Positions 56,401 to 64,000 of a stretch of DNA of 64,000 nucleotides are shown here, one piece after another. Position 1 is the first letter of the stretch; every line of letters starts with the position of its first letter. A program made the position numbers and the translations under genes. Below the pieces are notes generated by a model, which worked only from the letters and a program-made list of their open reading frames with translations, searched no databases and was not told the DNA's origin. Source of the DNA: an uncultured Clostridia bacterium (lineage in GTDB: Bacteria > Bacillota > Clostridia > TANB77 > CAG-508); contig CANRQH010000001.1 of assembly GCA_947632745.1 (NCBI GenBank), positions 17,841 to 81,840 of the forward strand. The letters run 5' to 3'.

Positions 56401-56941
56401 TTTCTGCTAAAATTGTTAATAAATCGGTTTCATCTATATATTTATTTTGCAAATTTAAATTAAATTTATCATAAATTAAAATCATATCTTCTAATTTTAA
56501 TTTTAATAAATCATCATTAATATTATTTAATTCATTTTTTAAATCTGAAATTGAAATATTATTTTTCTTAAATTCTGAAATAGTTCTCATTACAAGTTCT
56601 ATATTTTCATCTGACTTATTTAATAATTTTAAATTCTTTTTTTCATTTTGCAAAATTGAATAAATTAGCATCGCTTTTCCACATTTTGTTATATTATTGT
56701 GGATAGTTCCACCAATTTCATTTACGATTCTATGTGCCATTCTATTAAATGTAATTACTTCTGCATTTATTATGGATTTTTTATTTTCCATTAGTTTTTT
56801 TTCTGCTGTATAAGAAAATTGTTCTGGTGTAATTATAAATATTTTATTTTTTTCTTTTGATGTTATTCTTTCATTTATTTCTTTATATATAAATTCACTT
56901 TTTCCACTGCCAGCTTTTCCGTAAATTATTCTTAATCCCAT
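53495..56941 (-). CDS. addB: ATP-dependent helicase/nuclease subunit AddB
   Basis: 1148 residues, close to the family's usual length. Walker A GKAGSGKSEF (about 7-16), helicase-like N-terminal two thirds, nuclease domain with RIIDYKSS, and the four Fe-S cysteines: SCPYEYFLGY (about 792) and CRYCIYKKIC (about 1107-1116). AddAB resects double-strand breaks for recombination. A very Asn/Lys/Glu-rich stretch (about residues 670-760) is low complexity and probably expanded. The addA partner, normally just downstream, is absent; pgeF follows instead, so addA must be elsewhere. ATG 56941 after TAGGAGG. Confidence 0.92.
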   Translation of the reverse strand: MGLRIIYGKAGSGKSEFIYKEINERITSKEKNKIFIITPEQFSYTAEKKLMENKKSIINAEVITFNRMAHRIVNEIGGTIHNNITKCGKAMLIYSILQNEKKNLKLLNKSDENIELVMRTISEFKKNNISISDLKNELNNINDDLLKLKLEDMILIYDKFNLNLQNKYIDETDLLTILAENIDKVDLFKNCNIYIDEFVGYTKQELEIIKKLLNISKNVTITFCIDNLELNTNPDTDIFYPNKVTLNKILKLLKNDEKIEIINLDKLYRFKNNELIFIENYLYNQKIKKYENEINNIKLFLAKNKYSEIEYIANNIINLVKKENYKYNEIAIITKDVNSYSSLFKSIFSKYEIPVFIDEKKDLNQNIIVRYILSIIEIIIKNYSYESIFNYLKINFLEIDEDDIFKLEKYCIKYGIKNNKFKKDFIYGINENTKNEINYLNKLRKKIIEPIINLENKINKKQNAENIIKEIYLFLNEQKIENKINKRIKELEKNNFFELASEYKISYEIIINIFDEIVNIFKNEKITLENVYKILKIGLKNSDLGKIPSKQDGIIVGDTERSRTHKVKSIFIVGLNDGVFPSINRDEGYFNDTDRGLLKDNGIELAKGSIDNLYDDNFNIYKAFTTAEEKIFLSYCMTDLGGNSLRPSSLILKMKKIFLNLKEESDILEKKYFLINEKNIYENLIFNINYLNENKNNLKENNINNKINLDENNINYENKINLNENNFNEINNLILFYKYFKENKNYKKILKNNLEYIKFLKSPKKIKKENIEKLYGKKLNTSISRLETFKSCPYEYFLGYSLKLKEKEELKVGSLDTGSFMHDVIHSFFEELNENKISVKNIEEKEQEEIINKIIDEKLQNDSNYIFVATEKYKFLVKRLKRMILKALKYIILSLKISDFNVKGTEVSFNEKDGEYKPIKIELEDGKIIEIVGKIDRIDIAKDENNRYVRIIDYKSSIKNINYSDVYAGLQLQLITYLDAVCKIEDFVPAGILYFSLLEQMNDAKKKITEEEIEQKIKNNFKMRGLILADVNVAKMQDNTMKASSYSQIIPAYLDKDENLSSKKSNIASVEEFEKLQKYVNNTIKEIGKEILNGNIELKPYYKNKLTPCRYCIYKKICGFNSGIFPTEYNYINKKTKEDIYNYVDEKI

Positions 56942-56975
56942 ACTATAAGACCTCCTATGTGTAATTTATAATTAT

Positions 56976-57024
56976 AAAAAATCAAAGAAATTAACACCTT
57001 ATTGGCTAATTTCTTTGGTTTTTT
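56976..57024 (-). terminator. Terminator between the 57029 gene and addB
   Basis: 18-bp stem AAAAAATCAAAGAAATTA / TAATTTCTTTGGTTTTTT with one G-T pair and 13-nt loop, five bases after the stop of the 57029-58207 gene. Confidence 0.8.
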
Positions 57025-57028
57025 GTTA

Positions 57029-58207
57029 TTAACGATTTCCTCTATCAAATTTAATTATATTATTATTTTTTTCCTTTTTCTTTTCGATTGCACTTTTTGC
57101 TTCTTGAATGACTTCATCAGGTATGTTTTCACATTTTTTTACCTCACCATATTCGTCAATTTCTATTCCTCCAATTATAATTGGGTTTTGTAATTCAACA
57201 TCATTATTTAATTTTGATGCATCTTTTTTACATTTTTCTACATTGTACGTATTTACAATTTCCCCAAGCGTTAAGTTCAATCCGTCTAATTTATTGTTTA
57301 AAAAATATTGTATTAATTTTTTACCTTTTGTGTAAATTACTACATTTTCATATATATATGGATTAATAAATTGTACAATATTATCTTTTTTTGTACTTTT
57401 GCTTTCACCTATTTGCATTGTTCCAATTTGTATATAATATTTACCGTTTTCTATAGCTATTGGAAGATCTGGCATATATTTCCAATATAGAGCTTCGTTG
57501 TTAATTCCCCCAAAACTAATATTCTTTCCAGGATTTATCCAGCAATCTTGTTTTGCAACAACCATTCCTCCTCCCAAGTCTAATTCTACGGAATCTTCAT
57601 CTCTCATTAATTTATTTCTTTCTTTATTTTTTCTATCTTTCTTTAAAATTTCTTCTATATCTTGTTGTATATTACTACTATATGAAAATTTTCCTTTATC
57701 GTCCTTTAATATTGTTCCTAATACAAAATCTGGTTTGCCAAAATATGTTGAATGGTTGTCTAATGGTTTAGTAGGTTCGCCAATTTTTTGATAATATTCA
57801 TGACACATTTTCATAGCATTTTCTTCAGAAATCATCTTCAAAAACTCGATGTTTCCATATGGGCTAGCCACTATATCCCTAAGTGGGACATTACTTTCAA
57901 TTACCCCCATAGCATTATTTGCCCCTGTAATCATTCCTTTATAGACATATCTATTGTTTTCATTATCTTCTATTATAGTTTGTACATTAGTAAAATTGGC
58001 AGTACCTTGTAAATAATTATTTTGAACATAATAATTTATTCCACCACCTGCTCCAATATGCTTTTGAATTGTACGTGTATCTTCTGGATCAATCTGTTTT
58101 TTTAATAATTTGGCAATTAATAAAGTAAAATCTCTTTTAAATTCTTCCTTCTTCTTTAGTCTTTCATAATTTCTTTCTTCCCTAGGGTTTCTTTTAATAA
58201 TTTGCAT
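57029..58207 (-). CDS. Hypothetical protein, 392 aa
   Basis: Soluble, charged protein with basic N-terminus (KRNPREERNYERLKKKEEFKRDF) and Lys/Glu-rich helical end. The middle has Gly-rich strands (AGGGINYYVQNNYLQG; LDLGGGMVVAKQDCWINPG) and YYIQIGTMQIGES. No signal peptide, membrane helix or catalytic motif that I recognise. Single gene: an ATG at 58207 after AAAAAGGAGAAA, its own terminator, and a divergent HD-GYP gene upstream. Function unknown. Confidence 0.75.
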   Translation of the reverse strand: MQIIKRNPREERNYERLKKKEEFKRDFTLLIAKLLKKQIDPEDTRTIQKHIGAGGGINYYVQNNYLQGTANFTNVQTIIEDNENNRYVYKGMITGANNAMGVIESNVPLRDIVASPYGNIEFLKMISEENAMKMCHEYYQKIGEPTKPLDNHSTYFGKPDFVLGTILKDDKGKFSYSSNIQQDIEEILKKDRKNKERNKLMRDEDSVELDLGGGMVVAKQDCWINPGKNISFGGINNEALYWKYMPDLPIAIENGKYYIQIGTMQIGESKSTKKDNIVQFINPYIYENVVIYTKGKKLIQYFLNNKLDGLNLTLGEIVNTYNVEKCKKDASKLNNDVELQNPIIIGGIEIDEYGEVKKCENIPDEVIQEAKSAIEKKKEKNNNIIKFDRGNR

Positions 58208-58285
58208 AACTTTTCTCCTTTTTATCTACTTCTATAATAATAACACAAAAAAATATAAGTAGCAAGAATTATTACAAATTTGTTA

Positions 58286-58314
58286 TTGATTTTATAAAAT
58301 TATTATAGTATAAT
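58286..58314 (+). promoter_or_regulatory. Promoter of the HD-GYP gene
   Basis: TTGATT (58286-58291), 17-bp spacer, TATAAT (58309-58314), 35 bp before ATG; ribosome site ATAGGAGA. Confidence 0.75.
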
Positions 58315-58348
58315 TTTTATAGGAAAAAATTTATAGGAGAAATACAAA

Positions 58349-59293
58349 ATGAAAAAAGAAGTTTTTGATTTTTATGACAGAACCTCACTTAAGTCTTATA
58401 ATTTAGATAAAAGTATGCAATATCAATTAAATGCATTAGATTCACTAGATGTTTTTACCAGAAAACATTGTGAAAATGTTGCTGCAATTACTTGTAGATT
58501 ATGTGAATATCTTCACTGCTCTAAGGGTTTTACAGAGTATTGTACAATTTGTGCCTTTTTACATGATATTGGAAAATTATTTATTCCTCCAGAAATATTA
58601 CAAAAACCTGGAAAATTAACTGATGAAGAATATGCTGTAATAAAAACTCACACAACAATAGGATATGAAATGTGTATGAAAGATCTTAAGCTACGCCCAT
58701 ATGCAGCAGGAACCTTATACCATCATGAGGCTTTAAATGGCACAGGATATCCACAAGGCTTAACCAAAAAAGATATTCCGTATGAAGGTCAAATTATAAG
58801 AGTTGCAGATGAATATGATGCAATAGTAAGTAAACGCCAATACAAAACACACATTGGTATATCAGATACATTAAAAATACTTATAGAAAATGCTCATCCG
58901 AGTCAAACAAAGTCATCGGAAGCTTTAACTAAAGTAGTAGATAATGCTCAAATGGGTAAAAATAATCCTGCTATTGTTAGAGTTTTAATAAAGGTTGTTT
59001 TAGATGATATATATTATGAAATTGCGTGTAGTCAAGATTATGTTGATTATTTAGAGGATAATTTAAAAAGATTTCAAAAAATTGAAAAATATCACAATAA
59101 AATGTTACAAGCTAAAACCGAGGACAAAAAAAATTATTACTTAGAATATATGAAATTATATTTTCAAGATAATGAAAATTTTGATAATTATTTAACAATT
59201 TATCAAGATTATAAATCAGCTTATGAACTAAGAAAACAAAAAATTGACACATTATATAATGAAATAAAAATAATAAAAAAATTAAAAGTATAA
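58349..59293 (+). CDS. Stand-alone HD-GYP phosphodiesterase-like protein
   Basis: 314 residues. HD-GYP core at about 35-170: FLHDIGKLFIP, IKTHTTIGYE, YHHEALNGTGYPQGL, RVADEYDAIVSKRQYK. Most active enzymes have DGxGYP; here NGTGYP, a modest change. Members hydrolyse cyclic-di-GMP. The C-terminal third (about 230-314) is helical, possibly coiled coil (QKIEKYHNKMLQAKTEDKKN). No receiver domain, unlike the 41-kb regulator. It is convergent with mazF across a strong bidirectional terminator. Confidence 0.88.
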   Translation: MKKEVFDFYDRTSLKSYNLDKSMQYQLNALDSLDVFTRKHCENVAAITCRLCEYLHCSKGFTEYCTICAFLHDIGKLFIPPEILQKPGKLTDEEYAVIKTHTTIGYEMCMKDLKLRPYAAGTLYHHEALNGTGYPQGLTKKDIPYEGQIIRVADEYDAIVSKRQYKTHIGISDTLKILIENAHPSQTKSSEALTKVVDNAQMGKNNPAIVRVLIKVVLDDIYYEIACSQDYVDYLEDNLKRFQKIEKYHNKMLQAKTEDKKNYYLEYMKLYFQDNENFDNYLTIYQDYKSAYELRKQKIDTLYNEIKIIKKLKV

Positions 59294-59371
59294 AATAATT
59301 TTCTTGAAAATAAAAAATAATTTACAAATTTAAAATCATTATATAAAATAATATTATTTTTAATTAATATA

Positions 59372-59408
59372 AAATCGATAATTAATATTTTAAATTAATT
59401 ATCGATTT
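59372..59408. terminator. Bidirectional terminator between HD-GYP and mazF
   Basis: Perfect 15-bp arms AAATCGATAATTAAT / ATTAATTATCGATTT with 7-nt loop, A and T tracts on both flanks, four bases from the mazF stop. Confidence 0.85.
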
Positions 59409-59412
59409 ATTT

Positions 59413-59766
59413 TTATTCTTCTAATCCAAAACTTACCCCAAGTGCATTATTTATTTTATTCATTACAAGTTCATCATCTATGTGCCCTATTTTTTCTTTT
59501 AATCTACTTTTATCTATAGTTCTAATTTGTTCTGCTAAAATTACAGAATTATTTTTTAACCCATGTGTTGCCTCTCCTCCAATTTCGATATGCGTGGGAA
59601 GTTTTGTTTTATTTGTTTGTGAGGTAATTGCTGCTGCAATTACTGTTGGACTGTATTTGTTTCCTAAGTCATTTTGTATTATTAAAACAGGGCGTATTCC
59701 ACCTTGCTCTGAACCTACTACTGGACTTAAATCTGCATAAAACATATCTCCTCTTTTTATTGTCAT
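59413..59766 (-). CDS. MazF/PemK-family endoribonuclease (EndoA type)
   Basis: 117 residues from ATG 59766 after TAGGAGTG. Very close to the Bacillus EndoA pattern: IKRGDMFYADLSPVVGSEQG, GGIRPVLIIQNDLGNKYSPT, VIAAAITSQTNKTKLPTHIE, ILAEQIRTIDKSRL. It cleaves single-stranded mRNA at short sequences. Its antitoxin is not directly upstream: the 108-bp gap to the next gene is too short and shows no ORF. In many Firmicutes it follows alr, also missing here. Confidence 0.92.
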   Translation of the reverse strand: MTIKRGDMFYADLSPVVGSEQGGIRPVLIIQNDLGNKYSPTVIAAAITSQTNKTKLPTHIEIGGEATHGLKNNSVILAEQIRTIDKSRLKEKIGHIDDELVMNKINNALGVSFGLEE

Positions 59767-59874
59767 AATATTCACTCCTACTATTAGCATATTTTTAAAG
59801 TCTATATATTCGTAGATAAATTTTGAAAATAGAAATAAATATTTAGCAGAAATTTTATTAAATAATACAAGTTG

Positions 59875-60483
59875 TTAATTTAATTCTATTTCATTATATT
59901 GTATGTTTATTGTTATATTTTTGTTATTATCTTCTATAATTAATTTAGTAGGCAATTTTGTTTCTTTATTTATGTATAATATTTTATTTTCTACATATTT
60001 ATTTTCATTACTATTTTTTGTTTTCATTATTATTTCTGTATTATTTTCTTCAAAATTTGCCTTATCACAATTTTTGTAATTATCTATAAATGTGTATAAG
60101 TCTAATCCATTTTCTTCTAATCCCTGATAATTTTCAAAAATTGTTGATAAATTTAAAGAAGTATTTTCAATTTTTAAATTTCCATCTTTCCTAATTATTT
60201 TTACTCCTGCTATATTTAATGGTTCTATTACTTCTTGTACATATCCATTTTCCGTATTATATTCTTGATTTAAAATATATTTATTTTTGTTTTTATTGCT
60301 ATTTACTTGTACTGTTACCTTTGTTTTATATGAATTAATATTCAAAATATAATCTACGATTTCTTGACTACTCATATTGTTTCCAATTTTAGAATTTTTA
60401 ATCACATTTTTATAAATAATTATTCCTATAATTAAAATTAAAATAATCATAAAAAAACAAAATAATTTTTTATTTATTTTCAT
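59875..60483 (-). CDS. GerS/LolA-like membrane-anchored protein
   Basis: 202 residues with an N-terminal membrane helix (about 8-26) and no lipobox Cys at the usual spot (the Cys 9 lies inside the helix). The outer part resembles LolA-fold proteins: NINSYKTKVTVQVNSNKNKN, then INKETKLPTKLIIEDNNKNI near the end, where LolA-like proteins carry the same T-x-L-P-x-K-L pattern. In Clostridioides difficile gerS, a related gene needed for spore cortex modification, lies next to an alanine racemase; here mazF follows, which usually sits after alr. Spore function is therefore a reasonable inference, not seen. Confidence 0.6.
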   Translation of the reverse strand: MKINKKLFCFFMIILILIIGIIIYKNVIKNSKIGNNMSSQEIVDYILNINSYKTKVTVQVNSNKNKNKYILNQEYNTENGYVQEVIEPLNIAGVKIIRKDGNLKIENTSLNLSTIFENYQGLEENGLDLYTFIDNYKNCDKANFEENNTEIIMKTKNSNENKYVENKILYINKETKLPTKLIIEDNNKNITINIQYNEIELN

Positions 60484-60599
60484 AAACTTAATTCTCCTTT
60501 TTTTATAAATTTAAAATTAATATTTTTATTAAATAATATATTTTAATAAAAAATTAATTTTCTTTTACATTATTATTCAGGAAATTAAATTTATATACA

Positions 60600-61211
60600 T
60601 TAATTTTCTATTATTTCTATTCCTTGAATACATCTTCTATATTCAGGCTCATTTTCTACACATGTTATTAATGTTATTTTATTTTCATCAGATTTTTCTA
60701 AATAACTCCAATCTGAATTTTCAATAATTTCTATTTTATTTACTGTATAAATTTTTTTAAAGTCTTTGTATGTGTAAATAATTTTGTCATCCATTTTTAG
60801 TTTTTTTAAATCTTTAAAAAAATTTTTTTCATATCCTCTATTATGTGCAGCTAATCCTATGTTACCATCTTGTAAATTTGTATCTGTAAAATGACCTACT
60901 TTTGTGTTTAAAATATCTAAATTTGTCCCCTCTGCAATGGGTGCAATTAAGTCAATAGCTGGAATCTCTATGTACCATTCCCCTAAGTCTTCGACCGATT
61001 TTTCTGCATCCTTTTCCTCGTTTTTATGGTCCTCTATAGTTGATATTACTTCTTGAATTTTTTCTGTTGGATTTTTTTCTTTTTCGAAAAATAGAAAATT
61101 TAAAATTGAAAAAATTACAATTGTTATAATTAAACTAATAATGTTTATACTTTTATTTGTGTATAACATAATTTTAAAATATATTGAAATAAATCTATAT
61201 AATAATATCAC
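60600..61211 (-). CDS. Sortase, class D-like
   Basis: 203 residues. N-terminal membrane helix (about 22-44) and a sortase beta-barrel: WYIEIPAIDLIAPIAEGT, GLAAHNRG (catalytic His), KITLITCVENEPEYRRCIQG (catalytic Cys and Arg). The IPAIDL start and TLITC motif fit class D/E transpeptidases. The start is uncertain: the GTG-type start at 61211 and ATG at about 61170 both lack a good ribosome site. It is the only sortase in the window and a candidate enzyme for the MPSTG signal of B2, though it is 45 kb away and a dedicated one may exist elsewhere. Confidence 0.88.
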   Translation of the reverse strand: MILLYRFISIYFKIMLYTNKSINIISLIITIVIFSILNFLFFEKEKNPTEKIQEVISTIEDHKNEEKDAEKSVEDLGEWYIEIPAIDLIAPIAEGTNLDILNTKVGHFTDTNLQDGNIGLAAHNRGYEKNFFKDLKKLKMDDKIIYTYKDFKKIYTVNKIEIIENSDWSYLEKSDENKITLITCVENEPEYRRCIQGIEIIEN

Positions 61212-61314
61212 ATTTTACATAATTTGTAAAGAAAAATATTTCGACATTTTTCTACATTTTTTTACAAATATAATTTTAAATAAAAAAATTTAATATTTAA
61301 TATTTAATATTTAA

Positions 61315-61494
61315 AATTAAAAATTAATAAAATTTTCATAAAAGGCTTCGTCCTTTACTTTTTCGTAGAAATTCTATCACTTTTTTATGGCACCCTTCCA
61401 AGGCAAGCTTGAACTCTTTCCATAAAAAAGTGTAAGAATTTCTATACTCAAAGCACTCCAACGCTTTTTATTCAAATTTTATTAATTTTTAATC
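61315..61494. repeat. 180-bp palindromic element in the sortase-murF gap
   Basis: Between murF and the sortase lie 369 bp without a gene. Most is one long imperfect inverted repeat: left arm from AAAATTAATAAAATTTT through CACTTTTTTATGG (to 61390), right arm its complement from CCATAAAAAAGTG (61420) to TTTTATTAATTTTT. The loop contains CACCCTTCCAAGGCAAGCTTG, and there are several bulges. A half copy is at 29996-30041, so it is a dispersed repeat. No ORF. Confidence 0.8.
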
Positions 61495-61507
61495 TTTAAT
61501 CTTTAAT

Positions 61508-61556
61508 TTTTTATTTATTATTTATTATTTATTATTTATTATTTTTTATTTTTTAT
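61508..61556. repeat. TTATTTA microsatellite
   Basis: Run of seven-base TTATTTA units decaying into TTATTTTTT just before the murF stop; low complexity, prone to slippage. Confidence 0.8.
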
Positions 61557-61580
61557 TTGTGAATTGTAAAATTATTAATT

Positions 61581-62984
61581 TTAAAAATATTTTTTTAATT
61601 CATCTACTATTTCAAATAATTTCATGCCATTTGAAGCTTTAAATAAAACCACATCTCCACTCTCTATATATTGTTTTAATTTATTTAATAAATTATTTCT
61701 ATCATCAAATATAAAAATATTATCTTTATTAAATCCAAGTTTTGATGCCTCTTCAGAAATATATTTTGCTGCATCTCCTATTACAAATAATTTATCTATA
61801 TTATTTTCATAAACAACTTTTCCTACGTCTCTATGTAATTTTTCAGAAAATTCGCCAAGCTCAAACATGTCACCTAAAACTGCAATTCTTCTTTTAGCTT
61901 TCATATTTTTTAAACTTAAAATTGATGCTTTTATTGATTCATAACTTGCATTATAACTATCATTTACTAAAGTTATATTATTTTTTAAATAATTTACTTC
62001 CATTCTTTTTGCAGTTAATTTAAAATTTTTAATTCCATTAATTATTTGTTCATTATTTAAATTTAATAATTTACCAACAGCAGTTGCACATAATGCATTT
62101 AGTATAAAATGCTCTCCACCAACTGGTACATCTATGTTTATTTTTTCATTTTTATTTTCACAAATAAAATTACTACTATTTTCATTTAATTTTATATTTG
62201 TTGCTTGAAATTCACTTTTTTCTTTTATTCCAAATGTATGTACTTCTATATTTTCATTATTTTCTTTGTTCCATTTATTTAGTAAATCATTGTCATTATT
62301 TATTACTAATAATTTTTTATCCATGCCATCTAAAATTTCTAATTTTGCTTTTAAAATATTTTCACGAGAGCCTAAATTTCCAATATGAGAAGTTCCAATA
62401 TTTGTTATAACTGAAATATCTGGCTTTGCAATTTTGGTTAAATAACTAATTTCTCCAAAATGATTCATTCCCATTTCTATAACTAAAACTTCTTCATCTT
62501 TCAACCTTAAAATCGTAAGTGGAAGACCAATTTTATTATTATTATTTCCTTCTGTTTTAAGTGTTTTATATTTTTGAGAAATTACATTTGCAATAACATC
62601 TTTCGTGCTTGTTTTTCCTACGCTCCCTGTAACTCCAACAACTTTTATTTTATCTTTATATAACTCTCTTTTATATGTTGCCATTTGCCCTAAGGCGATA
62701 GTTGTATTTTCAACTTGAATTATATTTTTGTTTTGTTTTTTATATTTTTCTATATCTTCTTGAGGTAAATCTATTTTACTTATTATAACTGTATCTGCAC
62801 CTTTATCAAGAGCTTCTTTATAAAATAAATCTCCATCAAAATTTTCTCCTTTTATGGCAATATATGTATCTCCTTTTTCTATTTGTCTTGTGTCTTTAGA
62901 ATATTTTTCACATACACTATTTTTATTACCAATTATTAATTTTCCATTGGTACATTTTAATATATCTTCTATTTTTAAATCCAT
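61581..62984 (-). CDS. murF: UDP-MurNAc-tripeptide--D-Ala-D-Ala ligase MurF
   Basis: 467 residues. It adds D-Ala-D-Ala to the cytoplasmic wall precursor. Mur ligase order: N-terminal UDP-binding domain (SVCEKYSKDTRQIEKGDTYIA), central ATPase VVGVTGSVGKTSTKD with VIEMGMNHFGEI, and C-terminal domain LVNDSYNASYESIKASILSL and VLGDMFELGEFSEKLH, all typical of MurF. ATG 62984 with AAGGAGGAA; the ribosome site partly overlaps the hairpin at 62995-63041. Single gene in this window. Confidence 0.95.
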   Translation of the reverse strand: MDLKIEDILKCTNGKLIIGNKNSVCEKYSKDTRQIEKGDTYIAIKGENFDGDLFYKEALDKGADTVIISKIDLPQEDIEKYKKQNKNIIQVENTTIALGQMATYKRELYKDKIKVVGVTGSVGKTSTKDVIANVISQKYKTLKTEGNNNNKIGLPLTILRLKDEEVLVIEMGMNHFGEISYLTKIAKPDISVITNIGTSHIGNLGSRENILKAKLEILDGMDKKLLVINNDNDLLNKWNKENNENIEVHTFGIKEKSEFQATNIKLNENSSNFICENKNEKINIDVPVGGEHFILNALCATAVGKLLNLNNEQIINGIKNFKLTAKRMEVNYLKNNITLVNDSYNASYESIKASILSLKNMKAKRRIAVLGDMFELGEFSEKLHRDVGKVVYENNIDKLFVIGDAAKYISEEASKLGFNKDNIFIFDDRNNLLNKLKQYIESGDVVLFKASNGMKLFEIVDELKKYF

Positions 62985-62994
62985 GCTCTTCCTC

Positions 62995-63041
62995 CTTGTA
63001 TTTTTTTATATTATATTATTAAAATATTAAAAATACAAGGT
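62995..63041 (-). promoter_or_regulatory. Hairpin overlapping the murF ribosome-binding site
   Basis: Perfect 12-bp arms CCTTGTATTTTT / AAAAATACAAGG. On the murF transcript the second arm ends in AAGG, the start of the Shine-Dalgarno AAGGAGG, so the hairpin could hide part of it. A TATAAT lies in the loop, so the structure forms only if transcription starts upstream. On the plus strand a T run follows, so it may instead be a terminator. Confidence 0.45.
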
Positions 63042-63107
63042 TTTTATACTAATTATAAAAAAGATATTAAGATTAATAATACATTTTATTATAATTCTAA
63101 CTTTAAT

Positions 63108-63431
63108 TTATGCTACCTTTATTCCTGTATTTTTCACTTCTACTACAAAAGGTGTTTCATCGTTTTCGTAGTCACTAATACTAATTATGTGTGGCTCTAT
63201 TCTTAAATCTATGTCCCACCTTAATTGCATTAAATTAATTTCTTCATCAAATATATCTGTTTTTATATCATCAGTAATTACTGCAATATCAATATCGCTA
63301 TCTTCATGTTCTGTTCCTTTTGCATAAGAACCAAATAATATTATCGCTTTTATTTGGTATTTTTCACAAACTTTTTTTACATACTTTTGAACTATTTCCA
63401 TTATTTTATTGTCAATAAATTCTTTAGCCAT
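63108..63431 (-). CDS. MNT-type minimal nucleotidyltransferase
   Basis: 107 residues. Nucleotidyltransferase core LFGSYAKGTEHEDSDIDIAV with the GSx10DxD metal-binding motif, then a third acidic position near RWDIDLRIEP. In HEPN/MNT pairs the MNT protein neutralises the HEPN ribonuclease, in studied cases by adenylylating it. Its start lies within the last 31 bases of the HEPN gene, as expected for such pairs. Confidence 0.88.
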   Translation of the reverse strand: MAKEFIDNKIMEIVQKYVKKVCEKYQIKAIILFGSYAKGTEHEDSDIDIAVITDDIKTDIFDEEINLMQLRWDIDLRIEPHIISISDYENDETPFVVEVKNTGIKVA

Positions 63432-63802
63432 TTTCGTACCTCCTTAATATTTTTTATTTGTTCTGTAACAAATTCGTTAGTACAATTTTGTCTAAAACTT
63501 TCTTTATAATCATCATATCTTGCTTCTATATTAAATTTTGTAATTGTATCTAATAAAATTTTTTGTTCTTTAGTGAGTACTAATTCCATTTTCTCTGCCA
63601 AATATAATAAATCATGAGTTTTCGGAGCATAAGGAGCTCCTTTGTTATTTTTTGCATAAAGTGCCTTTAATAATTTCTCTATTACTAATTGTCCAATATA
63701 TAAACACCATGTATTTTGATTATTTTTGTATAGAACTTCCATTGTTACAAAATCTTCATCAGAACTTTTAATCCAATAATTCATTAAATCTATGTTATTC
63801 AT
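63401..63802 (-). CDS. HEPN-domain protein (partner of MNT)
   Basis: 133 residues from ATG 63802 behind GTGAGGAGAG; the longer in-frame start is inside that site. All-helical HEPN pattern: IKSSDEDFVTMEVLYKN, GQLVIEKLLKALYAKN, KTHDLLYLAEKM, NIEARYDDYKESF. The canonical RNase motif R-x4-6-H is not evident: the C-terminal RYDDYKESFRQN lacks a following His, so it may be inactive or use another geometry. Forms the toxin half of a HEPN/MNT pair or a related NTase-substrate-binding module. Confidence 0.82.
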   Translation of the reverse strand: MNNIDLMNYWIKSSDEDFVTMEVLYKNNQNTWCLYIGQLVIEKLLKALYAKNNKGAPYAPKTHDLLYLAEKMELVLTKEQKILLDTITKFNIEARYDDYKESFRQNCTNEFVTEQIKNIKEVRKWLKNLLTIK

Positions 63803-63958
63803 AACTCTCCTCACTTTCCATATATTTTTATTATAACATTAAAATTTAAATTTTACCACATTTTATTAAATATTTTCATAAATTATTGAAGGTTTTACTA
63901 TCTATTACCAATTTACTCTTATTAATAAAAAATAAGAAAAATCAAGATTTTTCTTTCT

Positions 63959-63983
63959 AAGAGTTGCTAACGCAACTCTTTTT
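63959..63983 (+). terminator. Hairpin with T run near the right edge
   Basis: AAGAGTTGC / GCAACTCTT with loop TAAC, then TTTTT on the plus strand. No plus-strand gene precedes it; it may end an unseen small transcript in 63803-63958, a stretch otherwise plain and AT-rich. Confidence 0.5.
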
Positions 63984-64000
63984 CTGTTATAATAATTTTA

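Overview
The window comes from a very AT-rich, Gram-positive, Clostridia-like genome. The lineage call rests on the radC-mreBCD-mrdA-minC shape cluster, MecA, a DUF4321-type protein, a GerS/LolA-like lipoprotein beside MazF, sortase with CnaB-type surface proteins, and AddB. It looks like an uncultured gut or host-associated Clostridia; I cannot name the genus.

Layout. (1) 1-20640, minus strand: two tandem copies of a two-gene surface-protein cassette. Each copy has gene A (long secreted repeat protein with one SdrD-B-like domain) followed 17-18 bp later by gene B (CnaB/SdrD-B protein with a possible N-terminal thioester domain; the complete copy ends in MPSTG plus a membrane anchor). The left-most B copy runs off the window. 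(2) 20918-21871, plus: three small conserved-looking unknown genes. (3) 21875-28212, minus: DUF4321-radC-mreB-mreC-mreD-mrdA-minC, one operon for cell shape and septum placement. (4) 28527-34298: mecA, a Bax inhibitor-1-like protein, tRNA-Arg(ACG), a RelBE-like pair, thioesterase, ogt, an HtrA protease, PAP2 and DgkA. (5) 34343-42259: a one-module C-A-T-R NRPS, a histidine kinase and a REC-HD-GYP regulator, bracketed by two inverted copies of a 139-bp palindromic repeat. (6) 42274-58207, minus: tex, an ABC-F protein, an orphan TraG/VirD4 ATPase with two unknown genes, a DnaJ-like protein, a phosphodiester glycosidase, LD-carboxypeptidase, pgeF, addB and an unknown gene. (7) 58349-63802: HD-GYP, mazF, a GerS-like protein, a sortase, murF and a HEPN/MNT pair.

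The most striking observation is a coherent set of +1 frameshifts. Seven genes (minC, mrdA, mreD, mreB, radC, mecA and the REC-HD-GYP gene) are broken at ten places. Every break is an in-frame CGG codon: skipping its C makes the next codon a glycine (GGA nine times, GGC once) and restores the full conserved protein. Reading the other genes by eye, I found no in-frame CGG at all, so in this window CGG never reads as arginine. The only arginine tRNA here has anticodon ACG, which (as inosine) reads CGU/CGC/CGA but not CGG. This suggests CGG is an unassigned or specialised codon that triggers +1 frameshifting, or that CGGN is read as a four-base glycine codon. A systematic sequencing artefact is the main alternative and must be excluded. 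Eight of the ten sites lie in the shape/division operon.
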